Assembly (NCBI GenBank): GCA_028284265.1
Contig: JANQRZ010000018.1
Coordinates: 1 to 64,000, forward strand
Length of the DNA: 64,000 nt
Direction of reading: 5' to 3'
Origin: Rhodothermales bacterium
Lineage (GTDB): Bacteria; Bacteroidota; Rhodothermia; Rhodothermales; JANQRZ01
Below are positions 10,564 to 20,263 of this stretch, one piece after another. Below the pieces are notes generated by a model that saw only the letters and a program-made list of their open reading frames with translations, made no database searches and was not told the DNA's origin. The translations under genes were made by a program, and so were the position numbers. Numbering within the stretch: the stretch's first letter is position 1; each line of letters begins with the position of its first letter.

Positions 10564-10929
10564 TCATGAGGCGGACCGGCTTGTGTGCTGCTGCCCGATA
10601 GCTCGGAGACTCAGCAGTACGCCGCGCACGTCCGGATCGGTCAGCAAGTTGCGGGCGCATACCTCAACGGGCTGCCATCCCCCCTGGGCCGCTCGAAAAC
10701 GAAGCATCCACCGCGCCTGCGCTCCCCCTTCGTCCACCAACTCGGCGAACTCGCTGCGCACCGGCTGGGCATCCTCATGATGAACAAATGAGAACCACGC
10801 GACCCCGGCCACATCATCCGGCTTGTACCCCAGCAGAGCTTCGATGGTCGCACTCTGATAATGAACCCTCCCTTCCCGATCAACCAGAGACAGTGTGTAG
10901 GAAGGACGTTGCTGTGTGGTAGCACTCAT
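10564..10929 (-). CDS. Stand-alone PAS-domain protein
   Basis: The 121-residue product starting at the ATG at 10929 is essentially one PAS fold. It opens with a SLVDREGRVHYQS strand pair, then the helix EALLGYKPDDVAG, HHEDA, and the final strands of the fold. No kinase, cyclase or output domain is attached. PAS domains sense small ligands, redox or light; the ligand cannot be read from sequence. The next gene on the same strand is a NarL-type response regulator 190 bases downstream, so a partnership is possible but unproven. A longer frame upstream exists but has no PAS similarity. Confidence 0.72.
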   Translation of the reverse strand: MSATTQQRPSYTLSLVDREGRVHYQSATIEALLGYKPDDVAGVAWFSFVHHEDAQPVRSEFAELVDEGGAQARWMLRFRAAQGGWQPVEVCARNLLTDPDVRGVLLSLRAIGQQHTSRSAS

Positions 10930-11119
10930 GGCTCCCCTCCATACGTGTCGGAATGAGCACACGGGCAAAAGCGAACCCGCTGTCCGAAATACTACGCCTC
11001 GGCCCGATGACGGGCTCCTGCCGCCATGTTACCTATGTACTAAATCACAGGCCCGTCCGCTATGGGGCACCCACCCCTTTAGATATAGGGGTGAACCCGA
11101 TATTCCGGCAAGCTAGTGC

Positions 11120-11803
11120 TTACTCCTCCGTTACATCCCCAGAGGTCCTGACCCAGTCGACAGCGAAGCGCATCAGTTCGCTTGCGTTCTTCAGGTCCAG
11201 CTTGCGCTTGATGTTGGCGCGGTACGACTCGATGGTCTTGACGCTGAGGTTAAGCCGGTCGGCCACCTCGCGCGTGGGCACACCCTGCCCGAGCAGTTGG
11301 AGCACCTCCAGTTCGCGGTCGGAGAGTTGGCCTACGCCCCCTTTTTCGGGATCGTTGGTGCCTTCCACGGCGCGGCGCAGCAACTTCGCCGATAGCTCGT
11401 CGCTGAGGTATAGTTCCCCGCCCATCACCTTGTCGATGGCCGAGACGATTTCGGTGGTGGCGCGCTGTTTCATCACATAGCCCTGCGCCCCGGCCCGCAA
11501 GGCCCGTTCTGCATAAAACGACTCATCGTGCATCGACATCATCAGAATCGGCATCTCGACGCCCCGCTCCCGAATCTGCTTGACCAGTTCGAGACCACTC
11601 AGCCCCTGCAATGACACATCGATGACCGCGAGGTCGAAATCGTCATCCGACGCGAGTTCTAGCGCTTCCGGAGCCGTGCCCGCTTGAGCTGCCACCTGGT
11701 AGCCGTCAAGTTGGTCAATCAACTGCTCGATGCCGTGGCGGACAATCGGGTGGTCGTCCACAACGAGCATACGCACCTCGCTTCCTCTCGCTTCCCCAAG
11801 CAT
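11120..11803 (-). CDS. NarL/FixJ-family response regulator
   Basis: This is a two-domain transcription regulator of 227 residues. The receiver domain starts MLVVDDHPIVRHG (from residue 12), with the likely phosphorylated aspartate in LAVIDVSLQG at about residue 62. The LuxR-type helix-turn-helix follows at about 158-215, with LSDRELEVLQLLGQG and VADRLNLSVKTIESYRANIKRKL. No sensor kinase is adjacent; a PAS-only protein lies upstream on the same strand. It is divergent from the DUF2279-like gene, with a 270-base AT-richer gap that probably carries promoters for both. Confidence 0.93.
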   Translation of the reverse strand: MLGEARGSEVRMLVVDDHPIVRHGIEQLIDQLDGYQVAAQAGTAPEALELASDDDFDLAVIDVSLQGLSGLELVKQIRERGVEMPILMMSMHDESFYAERALRAGAQGYVMKQRATTEIVSAIDKVMGGELYLSDELSAKLLRRAVEGTNDPEKGGVGQLSDRELEVLQLLGQGVPTREVADRLNLSVKTIESYRANIKRKLDLKNASELMRFAVDWVRTSGDVTEE

Positions 11804-12076
11804 ATTGAGAGTCCTCAGAGATAGAATAAAGAACCTAAACAGAGATGGCTTCCTTGTACCCTCCCCCGCAGCACCTAGGCTTCACCGACTCCTAACCTGT
11901 AGAGACCCGGAAGCTTCCGCTGCGTCAATATACAGCGTTTTGTGGTTACAGGCAGTCCAATGAAATACACAACCTAATGCTTCACAAGATGTAGACATCA
12001 AGGTCCCCAAGGTCTTGACACGCGCCTTTTTCGTTTCATCCGTAGCTTGCACGCTATTGTCTCCGCCCTTATCGAC

Positions 12077-13030
12077 GTGATCCTCTCACCGCCTATCCTT
12101 CCAAAGCGAGTCCGAGCCTGGTTAGGGGCTGTGATGATGCTCGTCGTGGTCGGGCCGCTCCACGCCCAAGAAGCCATTGATGCGATCCCTCTTCTTTCGG
12201 TAGCGCCGGACTCGATATCGGGCGAGGTGCCGAAAATTGGTCTGAGCGCAGGACTTGATTCGCTTGGTCCCCAGGCGCCGCGCCTCAATCCGTGGCGCAT
12301 CACGGCTGTCACGGGCCTCAGCGTTGGAGCCGGGCTGGCGGTCCTCGAAACGCAGCGACGCCGCTGGTGGGCGGACCGCAGCCCCCGCTTCCGCATCCTC
12401 AACGACTGGGAGTATGTGCGCTGGGCAGACAAGGCTGGCCATGTCTACTCCTCATCGTTCTTCACGCGGTACTACCGCACCTCGTTCGAGTGGGCAGGCG
12501 TGCAGCACGCTCCGCTTTGGGCAGCAGGTGCGGCGTGGACGCAGATGCTCTACTACGAGGTGCTTGACGGCTTCGGCGCGCAATGGGGCTTCTCACCCGG
12601 CGACCTCGCCTTCAACACCATCGGCGTCGGCTTTACGACAGCGCAGGAATATATCCCTGCCCTTAACGCGTTCACCCTCAAGGCGAGCTATTGGCCGAGC
12701 GGCTGGGAAGGCAAGAATATCACCGACGACTACGCCGGGCAGACGTTCTGGCTCACGGCAAACCCGCATATGCTCGCCCCCGATGGCGCGTTCAAAGAGG
12801 CGATGCCGGAGTGGCTCAACCTCGCTGTCGGCTACGCCGCCCGCGACCGCGACGAGCTAGACTTTCTCCAGACGAGCTATGTCTACCTCGCGCTCGACAT
12901 CGAACCGACGGTTCTGCCCTTCGAAGGGAAGGCGTGGGACACGATCACGGGGTGGCTGCGGTATATCCATTTCCCGGCTCCCGGCATCCGGCTGACGCCG
13001 CGCCCGGCGTTCGTGCTCGTGGCCTATTGA
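12077..13030 (+). CDS. Exported DUF2279-like protein
   Basis: The GTG at 12077 gives a basic n-region and a hydrophobic stretch ending in HAQ, a plausible signal peptide, so the product should be exported. A TTG at 12047 is an alternative start. The mature part has the motif WADKAGHVYSSSFFTRYY and later YEVLDGFGAQWGFSPGDLAFN, which I associate with the DUF2279/YfiM family of Bacteroidota. The function is unknown. The protein is about 317 residues and ends 100 bases before gyrA. The family call is from remembered motifs and is moderately sure. Confidence 0.68.
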   Translation: MILSPPILPKRVRAWLGAVMMLVVVGPLHAQEAIDAIPLLSVAPDSISGEVPKIGLSAGLDSLGPQAPRLNPWRITAVTGLSVGAGLAVLETQRRRWWADRSPRFRILNDWEYVRWADKAGHVYSSSFFTRYYRTSFEWAGVQHAPLWAAGAAWTQMLYYEVLDGFGAQWGFSPGDLAFNTIGVGFTTAQEYIPALNAFTLKASYWPSGWEGKNITDDYAGQTFWLTANPHMLAPDGAFKEAMPEWLNLAVGYAARDRDELDFLQTSYVYLALDIEPTVLPFEGKAWDTITGWLRYIHFPAPGIRLTPRPAFVLVAY

Positions 13031-13073
13031 GCACCGTGCGTTTCACATAGTTCGCACGCCCTCTGACGGGCGG

Positions 13074-13101
13074 TTGACAGCGCGATTTCGTACCTTATAC
13101 A
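13074..13101 (+). promoter_or_regulatory. Sigma-70-like promoter for gyrA
   Basis: A perfect TTGACA box (13074-13079) is followed after 16 bases by TATACA (13096-13101). It lies 30 bases upstream of the gyrA ATG in an otherwise GC-rich gap, so a short 5' leader is predicted. Confidence 0.65.
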
Positions 13102-13131
13102 GATTACGAAACCGCCTACGCCAGCCCCATC

Positions 13132-15762
13132 ATGGAGCCTACCGACGCCACTCTAGACGGCACGCCGTCTAACCGCATTATCCCGATCAACATCGAGGAG
13201 GAGATGCGCTCCTCCTACATCGACTACTCGATGTCGGTCATCGTCAGCCGAGCGCTGCCGGACGTGCGCGACGGCCTCAAGCCGGTTCAGCGCCGCGTCC
13301 TCTACGGGATGAACGACCTCGGCCTAATGCCCGGTAAGGCACACCGCAAGAGCGCTCGTATCGTCGGTGAGGTGCTCGGTAAGTACCACCCGCACGGCGA
13401 CCAGTCGGTGTACCAAGCGATGGTGCGGCTCGCGCAGGAGTTCTCGATGCGGACGCCGCTCGTGGACGGGCAGGGCAACTTCGGCTCGGTGGATGGTGAC
13501 GCCGCGGCTGCGATGCGGTACACTGAGGCGCGGATGACGCACGCCGCCGCCGCCCTGCTTGACGATCTCGAAAAAGAAACCGTCGAGTTTGTCCCCAACT
13601 TCGACGACTCGCTCGAAGAGCCGACCGTCTTCCCCGCCGCGCTGCCGAACTTGCTGATGAACGGCGCGAGCGGCATCGCCGTGGGCATGGCGACCAACAT
13701 CCCGCCTCACAACCTTAGCGAACTCGTGGACGGCATCGTCGCCCTCATCGACGACCCGGACCTCGGCAACGACGAACTCGGCGAGTTCATCAAAGCCCCG
13801 GACTTCCCGACGGGTGGGGTGATCTACGGCTACGGCGGCGTCAAGCAGGCGTACCGCACCGGGCGCGGGCGCTGCGTGATCCGTGCCAAGATGCACGAGG
13901 AGGTGCTGCGCGGCAGCCGCAACGCCCTCGTCGTGACCGAAATCCCGTATCAGGTCAACAAGAGCACGCTGATCGAGAAGATCGCCGCCGGAGTCCGCGA
14001 CAAGCGGATCGAGGGCATCTCCGACATGCGGGACGAGTCCGACCGCGACGGGATGCGGATCGTGATGGAGCTAAAGAAGGATGCCGTCCCGGCGGTCGTC
14101 CAGAACCAGCTCTTCAAGTACACCCAGCTTCAGCAGACGTTCGGGATCAACATGGTCGCGCTTGTCGGCGGGCGGCCCCGGACGCTGACGCTGCGCGAGA
14201 TGGTGCAGCACTACATCGACCACCGGCACGAGATCGTCCTCCGCCGGACCGAGTTCGACCTCCGCAAGGCCGAGGAGCGGGCACACATCTTGGAAGGCTT
14301 GGTGATCGCGCTCGACCACCTCGATGAGGTCATCGCTATCATCCGCCACAGTGCAGACACCGAATCGGCCAAGCGGAACCTGATGGCGGGCGTCTATCCT
14401 GAGAAGCTGACGCCCGAGCAGCGCACCCGCCTCGAACTCCCCGAAGGCGGCACGTCTGAAGACGATGCTCTCTTCTCGCTCTCCGAAGCGCAGGCCGACG
14501 CCATCCTCGCGCTCCGCCTTTCCCGCCTCACCGGCCTCGCCCGTGACCAGATCGTCGCCGAATACAAGGGCGTGTTGCAAGAGATCGAGCGACTGAAAGG
14601 CATCCTTGCCTCGCGCGAACTGCGGATGCAGATCGTCAAGGACGAACTCGTCGCGATGCAGGAACGCTTCGGCGATGAGCGCCGGACTGAGATCGACTAC
14701 ATGGGCGGCGGTGACATCGATCTCGAAGACCTGATCGAGGACGAGCCGGTGATCGTGACGGTCAGCCATCAAGGTCTCGTCAAGCGGACCTCAATCACCG
14801 AGTACCGCCAGCAGGGGCGCGGCGGGCGCGGCCTGATCGGCGCGGGCACGCGCGACGAGGACTTCGTCGAGCACCTGTTCACGTCGAGCACGCACGACTA
14901 CATGCTCTTCTTCACTGACGCCGGGCAGTGCTACTGGCTGCGCGTCTACGAAGTCCCTGAGGGCGGGCGCACCGCGAAGGGCCGGAGTATCCGCAACCTC
15001 ATCCAGATCGCCCAAGACGACCGCGTCCGCGCCGTCCTCTCGATCCCGAAAGCCGACTTCGAGAATGAGGCGTTCCTAGAGAGCCATCACGTCCTGATGG
15101 CGACCAAGCGCGGGCAGGTCAAGAAGACCACCCTCCACGCCTTCCGCCGCCCCCTCGTCACCGGCATCATCGCCATCGACATCGTGGAGGGCGACGAACT
15201 GATCGAGGCCAAGCTCACCGACGGCGACACCGACATCATCCTCGGCGCGACGAACGGCCGAGCGATTCGCTTCCACGAGGAGGACGCCCGCCCGATGGGC
15301 CGGAACACGCGCGGCGTGCGCGGGATGCGCCTCGAAGACGAGGACGAACTCGTCGGCATGCTCGCCGTCAAGCGCGACGGAGCGAGCGTGCTGACCGTTG
15401 CTGAGAATGGCTACGGCAAGCGCAGCCCGCTCGATGACTACCGCCTCCAGAGCCGAGGCGGCAAGGGCATCCTCACGATGAAGACGACGCCGAAGACGGG
15501 CCGCCTCGTCGCGCTCAAGAGCGTGATCGACGAGGACGATCTGATGATCGTCACCCAGAACGGCATCACGATTCGGATGCGCGTGGCCGACATCCGCGAG
15601 ATGGGCCGCAACACGCAGGGCGTCCGCGTCATCAACCTGAAGTCCGGCGATGCCATCGCCGACGTGGCTCGCCTCATCCTCGACGAGGACGAGACCTCTG
15701 TGCCTACACCAAGCGGAGACGGCGCAGCCGAGCCTACGACCGAAACGCCGGAGGCGGCCTAA
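13132..15762 (+). CDS. gyrA: DNA gyrase subunit A
   Basis: This is the breakage-reunion subunit of gyrase, which introduces negative supercoils. The 876-residue protein has the quinolone-resistance region after [20 protein letters not shown]. The catalytic tyrosine is Tyr130 in AMRYTEARM. The C-terminal beta-pinwheel carries a GyrA-box-like [10 protein letters not shown] near residue 563, which favours GyrA over ParC. The tail is acidic. The ATG lies just after a good promoter and the stop codon sits in the loop of a strong terminator, so the gene is probably monocistronic. Confidence 0.96.
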   Translation: MEPTDATLDGTPSNRIIPINIEEEMRSSYIDYSMSVIVSRALPDVRDGLKPVQRRVLYGMNDLGLMPGKAHRKSARIVGEVLGKYHPHGDQSVYQAMVRLAQEFSMRTPLVDGQGNFGSVDGDAAAAMRYTEARMTHAAAALLDDLEKETVEFVPNFDDSLEEPTVFPAALPNLLMNGASGIAVGMATNIPPHNLSELVDGIVALIDDPDLGNDELGEFIKAPDFPTGGVIYGYGGVKQAYRTGRGRCVIRAKMHEEVLRGSRNALVVTEIPYQVNKSTLIEKIAAGVRDKRIEGISDMRDESDRDGMRIVMELKKDAVPAVVQNQLFKYTQLQQTFGINMVALVGGRPRTLTLREMVQHYIDHRHEIVLRRTEFDLRKAEERAHILEGLVIALDHLDEVIAIIRHSADTESAKRNLMAGVYPEKLTPEQRTRLELPEGGTSEDDALFSLSEAQADAILALRLSRLTGLARDQIVAEYKGVLQEIERLKGILASRELRMQIVKDELVAMQERFGDERRTEIDYMGGGDIDLEDLIEDEPVIVTVSHQGLVKRTSITEYRQQGRGGRGLIGAGTRDEDFVEHLFTSSTHDYMLFFTDAGQCYWLRVYEVPEGGRTAKGRSIRNLIQIAQDDRVRAVLSIPKADFENEAFLESHHVLMATKRGQVKKTTLHAFRRPLVTGIIAIDIVEGDELIEAKLTDGDTDIILGATNGRAIRFHEEDARPMGRNTRGVRGMRLEDEDELVGMLAVKRDGASVLTVAENGYGKRSPLDDYRLQSRGGKGILTMKTTPKTGRLVALKSVIDEDDLMIVTQNGITIRMRVADIREMGRNTQGVRVINLKSGDAIADVARLILDEDETSVPTPSGDGAAEPTTETPEAA

Positions 15763-15777
15763 GCAAGCCGCCTCCGG
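15748..15777 (+). terminator. Rho-independent terminator whose loop contains the gyrA stop codon
   Basis: An 11-bp perfect stem (CCGGAGGCGGC at 15748-15758 with GCCGCCTCCGG at 15767-15777) surrounds an eight-base loop and is followed by TTT. The gyrA TAA at 15760-15762 lies within the loop. It may also serve the convergent HicB-like gene ending at 15796. Confidence 0.75.
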
Positions 15778-15795
15778 TTTCCACGGTGCCTGTTG

Positions 15796-16188
15796 TTACG
15801 ATGACAGGAAGACGGTCTTATCGTCCCCGTCTTCTTCTAGCGAAGGAGTCTCCCGGTTATGGGCGACAAGTGGCTCGAACTCGCTCCCGCTGCTCTCCTC
15901 ACTCTCGACAGACGTGCTAAACGCGCTGGCGTCGGGCGAGGCAGCCGAAGCACCGGCCACGTCCACGACGACCTGAGTGGCTTGGACACTCGCTTCGGGG
16001 AGAGCCACGCCATTGGCACGACGCTCGGCGATGATCCCTCGGACGATTTCAGAGGCCATGCTGGAGGCTTCGTCGGCAGAGGTGCCGGTGGCGAACCAGC
16101 CGGGGATGTCAGGGCACGAGGCGAGGTAACGATCAGCGGCGTGCTGATCGGCGCGGATGATGATGGCGTAGGTGGTTCCTTTGGACAT
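15796..16188 (-). CDS. HicB-like antitoxin-family protein (orphan)
   Basis: The 130-residue product has an N-terminal HicB-type partial RNase-H fold: TYAIIIRADQHAADRYLASCPDIPGWFATGTSADEA is read as the beta strands and the conserved P-G-x-x-x-G turn, followed by a helix (residues about 5-65). The last 60 residues are acidic and Ser-rich, with no recognisable ribbon-helix-helix or HTH. HicB proteins normally neutralise a HicA mRNA interferase encoded next to them. I find no HicA-like frame in the 179 bases upstream or the short gap downstream, so it is either solitary or a non-toxin relative. Confidence 0.6.
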   Translation of the reverse strand: MSKGTTYAIIIRADQHAADRYLASCPDIPGWFATGTSADEASSMASEIVRGIIAERRANGVALPEASVQATQVVVDVAGASAASPDASAFSTSVESEESSGSEFEPLVAHNRETPSLEEDGDDKTVFLSS

Positions 16189-16367
16189 GACGAATCAGAT
16201 TATAGGGTGGCATACCGTGTAGAGTCGGAGTGCCCCTACGTAGGCTTCATACCTCATATCGGCCAAGTGCCATCCTATCTAAACTTGAAGCAAGGCCCGA
16301 ATAAGTCGGGATGCTACGCCGCTCACCCAGAACTGTACGACGACTCACGGGCGGGCGGTGGAACCGG

Positions 16368-18398
16368 CTAGTTGTCGGGAGCGAACCGGACAGCGAGTCC
16401 ACCACCGGATGCAAGGTCCACACTGAATGATGCACCAGCCCGAACGGTGCGCCTCTCAATGACATAGTCCAGCGGGTTCGACTCCCAATCGGCCCCGTCG
16501 CCGTCACGGTAGATCGTCGCGGTGTAGGTCTGCCCAACGTCTAGGAAATCGAGCGTCACGTCCACGGTGTGCGGCGTCGCGTCGTTCTTCGCACCGAGGT
16601 ACCAATCGTCGCTATGCCGGTCCTTGCGAGCGATCGTGACGTAATCGCCGATCTTAGCTTCGAGGACGCGGGTGTCGGCCCAGTCGACGGGCACATCCTT
16701 AATGAACTGGAAAGCGTCCATGTGCGGCGCATAATTCTCGACGAGGTCCGCAGCCATCTGGAGCGGGCTGTAGAGGATAACGTAGAGCGCGAGCTGTCCG
16801 GCGAGCGTCGTCGGGACGGCATTCGCATTCTCACCGTCGGCGGCGAGATCGAAGATGCCGGGCGTAAAGTCCATCGGACCCGCGAGCATCCGCGTGAAAA
16901 CGAGCGTCGGAACGTGGTCGGGGCCGTTGCCGCCGCCCCAGGCTGCGTTGTATTCCTGCCCGCGTGCGCCCTCGCGCGTCATCAGGTTCGGGTAGGTCCG
17001 CCGAAGGCCGGTATCCTTGACCGGTTCGTGGATATTGACCGAAACGCGATGTCGCGCTGCTGCCTCAACCGAGCGCTGGTAGTGGTTCACCATCGCTTGC
17101 CCATAGTTCCACTCGCGGGTCGTGTCTCCAGCAGCAGTGACGTGCGGGAAGTGCATCCCCCAGTCTACGTACCCCGTCTTGACCGCCTCGACGCCGAGGC
17201 GGTTCATGAGCGCGAAGGCATCGTCCATCTGCGCTTCGTAGTTCGGGATGCCCGCGCCGGTTTCGTGGTGCCCGATGAGGCGCGTGCCGCGCTCTAGGGC
17301 GTAGGCTGCCAGCCCGTCGAGGTCGTAGTCAGGATAGGGCTCGGTGAAAGAGAAGTCGGACTTGCCTGCTGTCCAGTCCCCGTCCCAACCGAGATTCCAG
17401 CCTTCGACGAGCACGCCGTCGAAGCCGTGTTCGGCGGCGAAGTCGATGTACCGCTTCGTGTGCTCATTCGTCGCACCGTGGTTCGGGCCGCTGCTCCACG
17501 ACCACTGCCCAAGGTGCATCGCCCACCAGATGCCAACGTACTTGCCCGGCCGCACCCACGACACATCGCCGAGTGCATTCGGCTCGTTGAGGTTGAGGAC
17601 CGTGTAGTTGGTCACTAGATCACCGGGCGTGTCGCCGATGAGGAGGACGCGCCACGATGAGCGATGTGGCGTCTCGGCATAGACACGCACGCCGGTCGAC
17701 CACGGCGCCAAGTCGGCCTGAAAGGCCGTCGGCCCGATCCGGCGAAGCTGCATCGCCGAGTAGTCGACGAGCGCGGCCTCGTGGACGGCGACAAACGGGC
17801 CACCGTCTGGAAAGGCCATTGTCACGGGCGTATGCAACACATAGCCCGCCCGGTCCAGCGGCGACTGCTCGTAGAGGTACTCGTAGCGGTTGTTCTCGTA
17901 GGCCCGGATCCACCACGACTCCGGATTCGCCGCAAAGCGAAACGCGGTCAATTCGTCTATGATCTCGAACACGCCCAGGGCCTCTTGCTCCGGCCACTCA
18001 TAGCGGAAGCCGACCCCATCGTCGAACACGCGGAAGACGAGGACCATCTGCCGTGCGTCATCGCTCGTCTCCTCCAAGGTCAGCCGTAGTTCGTTGTGGT
18101 GGTCGCGGACTTGCTCGGCTTCGCCCCATGGCTGCGTCCATGTTTCATCCGTCGTACTCGTCGCAACATCCGCGATCCGCATGCCGACGCCGAGCGTGTC
18201 ACCGCCGTCGAGCACGACGCCGAGACGCGACGGGAGGAGGAGTGGCTGCCCATCACGGTCCACGCGGTAGGTCAGCACGCCGTCCGGGGTGACGACAGTG
18301 ACGACTGTACGTCCGTCGGGCGATGCGACCATCACAGGTTGTGCGGCAGTGGCCTTGGCCATTAGAAGAGCGACCACAAGAGAGAGGAGGTATTTCAT
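16368..18398 (-). CDS. Glycoside hydrolase family 97 protein (alpha-glucosidase/galactosidase-like)
   Basis: GH97 enzymes remove alpha-linked glucose or galactose from oligosaccharides in the periplasm; SusB is the prototype. The 676-residue protein has a signal peptide ending ATAAQ at residue 20 and the N-terminal beta-sandwich (SPDGRTVVTV). The (beta/alpha)8 domain carries VEAVKTGYVDWG and VNIHEPVKDTGLRRTYPNLM, with the GH97 signature REGARGQEYNAAW. The C-terminal beta domain ends at the stop. It follows an SSS symporter with a 12-base gap, so the pair is probably one operon for sugar release and uptake. Inverting versus retaining mechanism is not settled by eye. Confidence 0.9.
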   Translation of the reverse strand: MKYLLSLVVALLMAKATAAQPVMVASPDGRTVVTVVTPDGVLTYRVDRDGQPLLLPSRLGVVLDGGDTLGVGMRIADVATSTTDETWTQPWGEAEQVRDHHNELRLTLEETSDDARQMVLVFRVFDDGVGFRYEWPEQEALGVFEIIDELTAFRFAANPESWWIRAYENNRYEYLYEQSPLDRAGYVLHTPVTMAFPDGGPFVAVHEAALVDYSAMQLRRIGPTAFQADLAPWSTGVRVYAETPHRSSWRVLLIGDTPGDLVTNYTVLNLNEPNALGDVSWVRPGKYVGIWWAMHLGQWSWSSGPNHGATNEHTKRYIDFAAEHGFDGVLVEGWNLGWDGDWTAGKSDFSFTEPYPDYDLDGLAAYALERGTRLIGHHETGAGIPNYEAQMDDAFALMNRLGVEAVKTGYVDWGMHFPHVTAAGDTTREWNYGQAMVNHYQRSVEAAARHRVSVNIHEPVKDTGLRRTYPNLMTREGARGQEYNAAWGGGNGPDHVPTLVFTRMLAGPMDFTPGIFDLAADGENANAVPTTLAGQLALYVILYSPLQMAADLVENYAPHMDAFQFIKDVPVDWADTRVLEAKIGDYVTIARKDRHSDDWYLGAKNDATPHTVDVTLDFLDVGQTYTATIYRDGDGADWESNPLDYVIERRTVRAGASFSVDLASGGGLAVRFAPDN

Positions 18399-18410
18399 AG
18401 CGGTAGAGAT

Positions 18411-20069
18411 TCAAGAAAAGAACAGCCAGATCGCGCCGACGAGCGCCATGAGAACGAACGTCAAGATGGTATCGGTGCGCCGCCAGCCGGAGGAGGCAGG
18501 AGTGGTTCGCAGCGTGCCCGCGCCCGATTCATCGGCAGTGGAGAAAGTCAGTCCGGCGATCTGCTCGCGCGGCGGTGGCGAAGTCATCAGGCTTATCACC
18601 ACGAGGACAGCGACGCAGATGGCGAAGAGCAGAATAGCGATGTGGAGGAAGTTGATCTCGGCGAGCACCGCCCACAGCGACCCGTCGGTGAGGCCGTCTT
18701 TGGTTGGCCCATTGATGGCTTCCAGCGCCAGCCTCCCGACACCCAGCGCGAGGCCAACGAGGAGCGAAGCGAGTGCTCCCTTCGCGTTCGCCCGCGGCCA
18801 GAGCAAGCCGAAGAGGAAGACCGCCGCAATCGGCGGCGAGATGTAGGCTTGCACCGACTGGATGTAGACGTACAGCCCACCCTCGGCGGCTTCGACGAAC
18901 GGAATCCATGCCAACCCGAGCACCGTCAGCGCGACAGTCGAGAGTCGCCCGACCCAGACGAGTTGGCGCTCCGACGCCTCGGGCCGGAGCCGCTTGTAGA
19001 CGTCCCATGTGATGAGCGTGGACGACGAGTTGAACACGCTGGATAGCGACGACATCAGCGCTGCCAGTAGGCCCGCGATCACCAGCCCGCGTAGCCCGAC
19101 CGGCAGGAGCGTCGCCACCAGCTTCGGGAGCGCCTCGTTGGCGTTTTCGAGCGTCATTGCACCCTGTGCCACGAGCGCCGCCGCCAGCATCCCCGGCAGC
19201 ACGAAGATGAACAGCGGCAAGAGCTTCAGGAAGCCTGCGAAGATCGCCCCCCGCCGGGCGTCGTCTACCGACTTCGCCGAGAGCGTCCGCTGCACGATGA
19301 ACTGGTCCGTACACCAGTACCAGATACCGAGGATCGGCGCACCGAAGAGGATGCCGGTCCATGGGAAGTCCGGGTCCGTCGCCGGTTTCCACATATCGAA
19401 GAAGTCCGGCCCGACCTCGGCGGCGAGCGCATCCCACCCGCCAACGGCGGCCAGCCCAGCGAACGTCACCGCTGCCGCCCCGCCGATCAGCACGAACGTC
19501 TGCAACAGGTCGGTGTAGAGCACCGCACGAAGACCACCGAAGACGGTGTAGGCTCCCGTCGCCAGCACCACGATCAGCGCGCCCGTCCAGAACGGGACTC
19601 CAATGGCTGCAAACACGACCGCCCCGGCGAAGATCGTCACCGATATTTTGGTGAGGACATAGGCGAGGATGCTGACCGTCGCGAGGTACCACCGTGAGCC
19701 AGTCGAGTAGCGGCGCTCCAGAAACTCCGGCATCGTGAAGACGCCACTCTTGAGGTAAAACGGCACAAACACCCAGCCGAGGAGCAACAGGATCAGCGAG
19801 GCCAGTACCTCGAACTGCCCCGGCGCAACGCCGCTCGTCGCCCCCGACCCGGCCAGCCCGACGAGGTGCTCGCTCCCAATGTTCGAGGCAAAAAGCGACG
19901 CCCCGATGACGAACCAGCCGACGTTGCGCCCCGCAAGGAAATAGTCCTCCGAGTCCTCGCCGCCTGCTGCTTGGCGCTCCCGCAGCGTCCCAACGATAGC
20001 GACACCGAAAACGACGATAAAGTAGAGGGCGAGGACGGCCCAATCGAGCGAGCCAAGACCAAGTTCCAT
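18411..20069 (-). CDS. Sodium:solute symporter (SGLT-like, SSS family)
   Basis: This predicted inner-membrane Na+-driven transporter has about 13-14 membrane spans. The ATG at 20069 gives MELGLGSLDWAVLALYFIVV, which puts the first span at the N-terminus as in the family, for a 552-residue protein. The frame is open for 49 codons further upstream, but that part is unlike any transporter. SSS features include GRNVGWFVIGASLFASNIG and the span after SSVFNSSSTL. It is upstream of and nearly abutting the GH97 gene, so a sugar released by GH97 is the likely substrate, though that is inference. Confidence 0.92.
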   Translation of the reverse strand: MELGLGSLDWAVLALYFIVVFGVAIVGTLRERQAAGGEDSEDYFLAGRNVGWFVIGASLFASNIGSEHLVGLAGSGATSGVAPGQFEVLASLILLLLGWVFVPFYLKSGVFTMPEFLERRYSTGSRWYLATVSILAYVLTKISVTIFAGAVVFAAIGVPFWTGALIVVLATGAYTVFGGLRAVLYTDLLQTFVLIGGAAAVTFAGLAAVGGWDALAAEVGPDFFDMWKPATDPDFPWTGILFGAPILGIWYWCTDQFIVQRTLSAKSVDDARRGAIFAGFLKLLPLFIFVLPGMLAAALVAQGAMTLENANEALPKLVATLLPVGLRGLVIAGLLAALMSSLSSVFNSSSTLITWDVYKRLRPEASERQLVWVGRLSTVALTVLGLAWIPFVEAAEGGLYVYIQSVQAYISPPIAAVFLFGLLWPRANAKGALASLLVGLALGVGRLALEAINGPTKDGLTDGSLWAVLAEINFLHIAILLFAICVAVLVVISLMTSPPPREQIAGLTFSTADESGAGTLRTTPASSGWRRTDTILTFVLMALVGAIWLFFS

Positions 20070-20263
20070 GAGACGCTGCGGGACGGGAGCAAGCAAGTGG
20101 ACTGCACGATGCAGCCGCGCCGCATCTCCGGCGCAAGTATAGCGATGCGCACCCCATCTGCGCACCTCTGCCATCATCAACTGGTCGCTCCCTCCCGAGG
20201 GGTAGCAGAGTGACATATTGCTCGACCCCGCTTATCTTCGCCGCCCCTCAACGTCGGTCGTTC

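Noticed and set aside
16189-16367. A HicA toxin partner for the HicB-like gene
   Set aside because: All frames in this gap are interrupted or lack the HicA pattern; the longest reads are under 25 codons or continue into GH97 antisense.
18529-20157. A 542-codon frame overlapping the symporter gene in another minus-strand frame
   Set aside because: The symporter frame shows membrane spans and family motifs, while this one is Arg/Gly-rich and has none.
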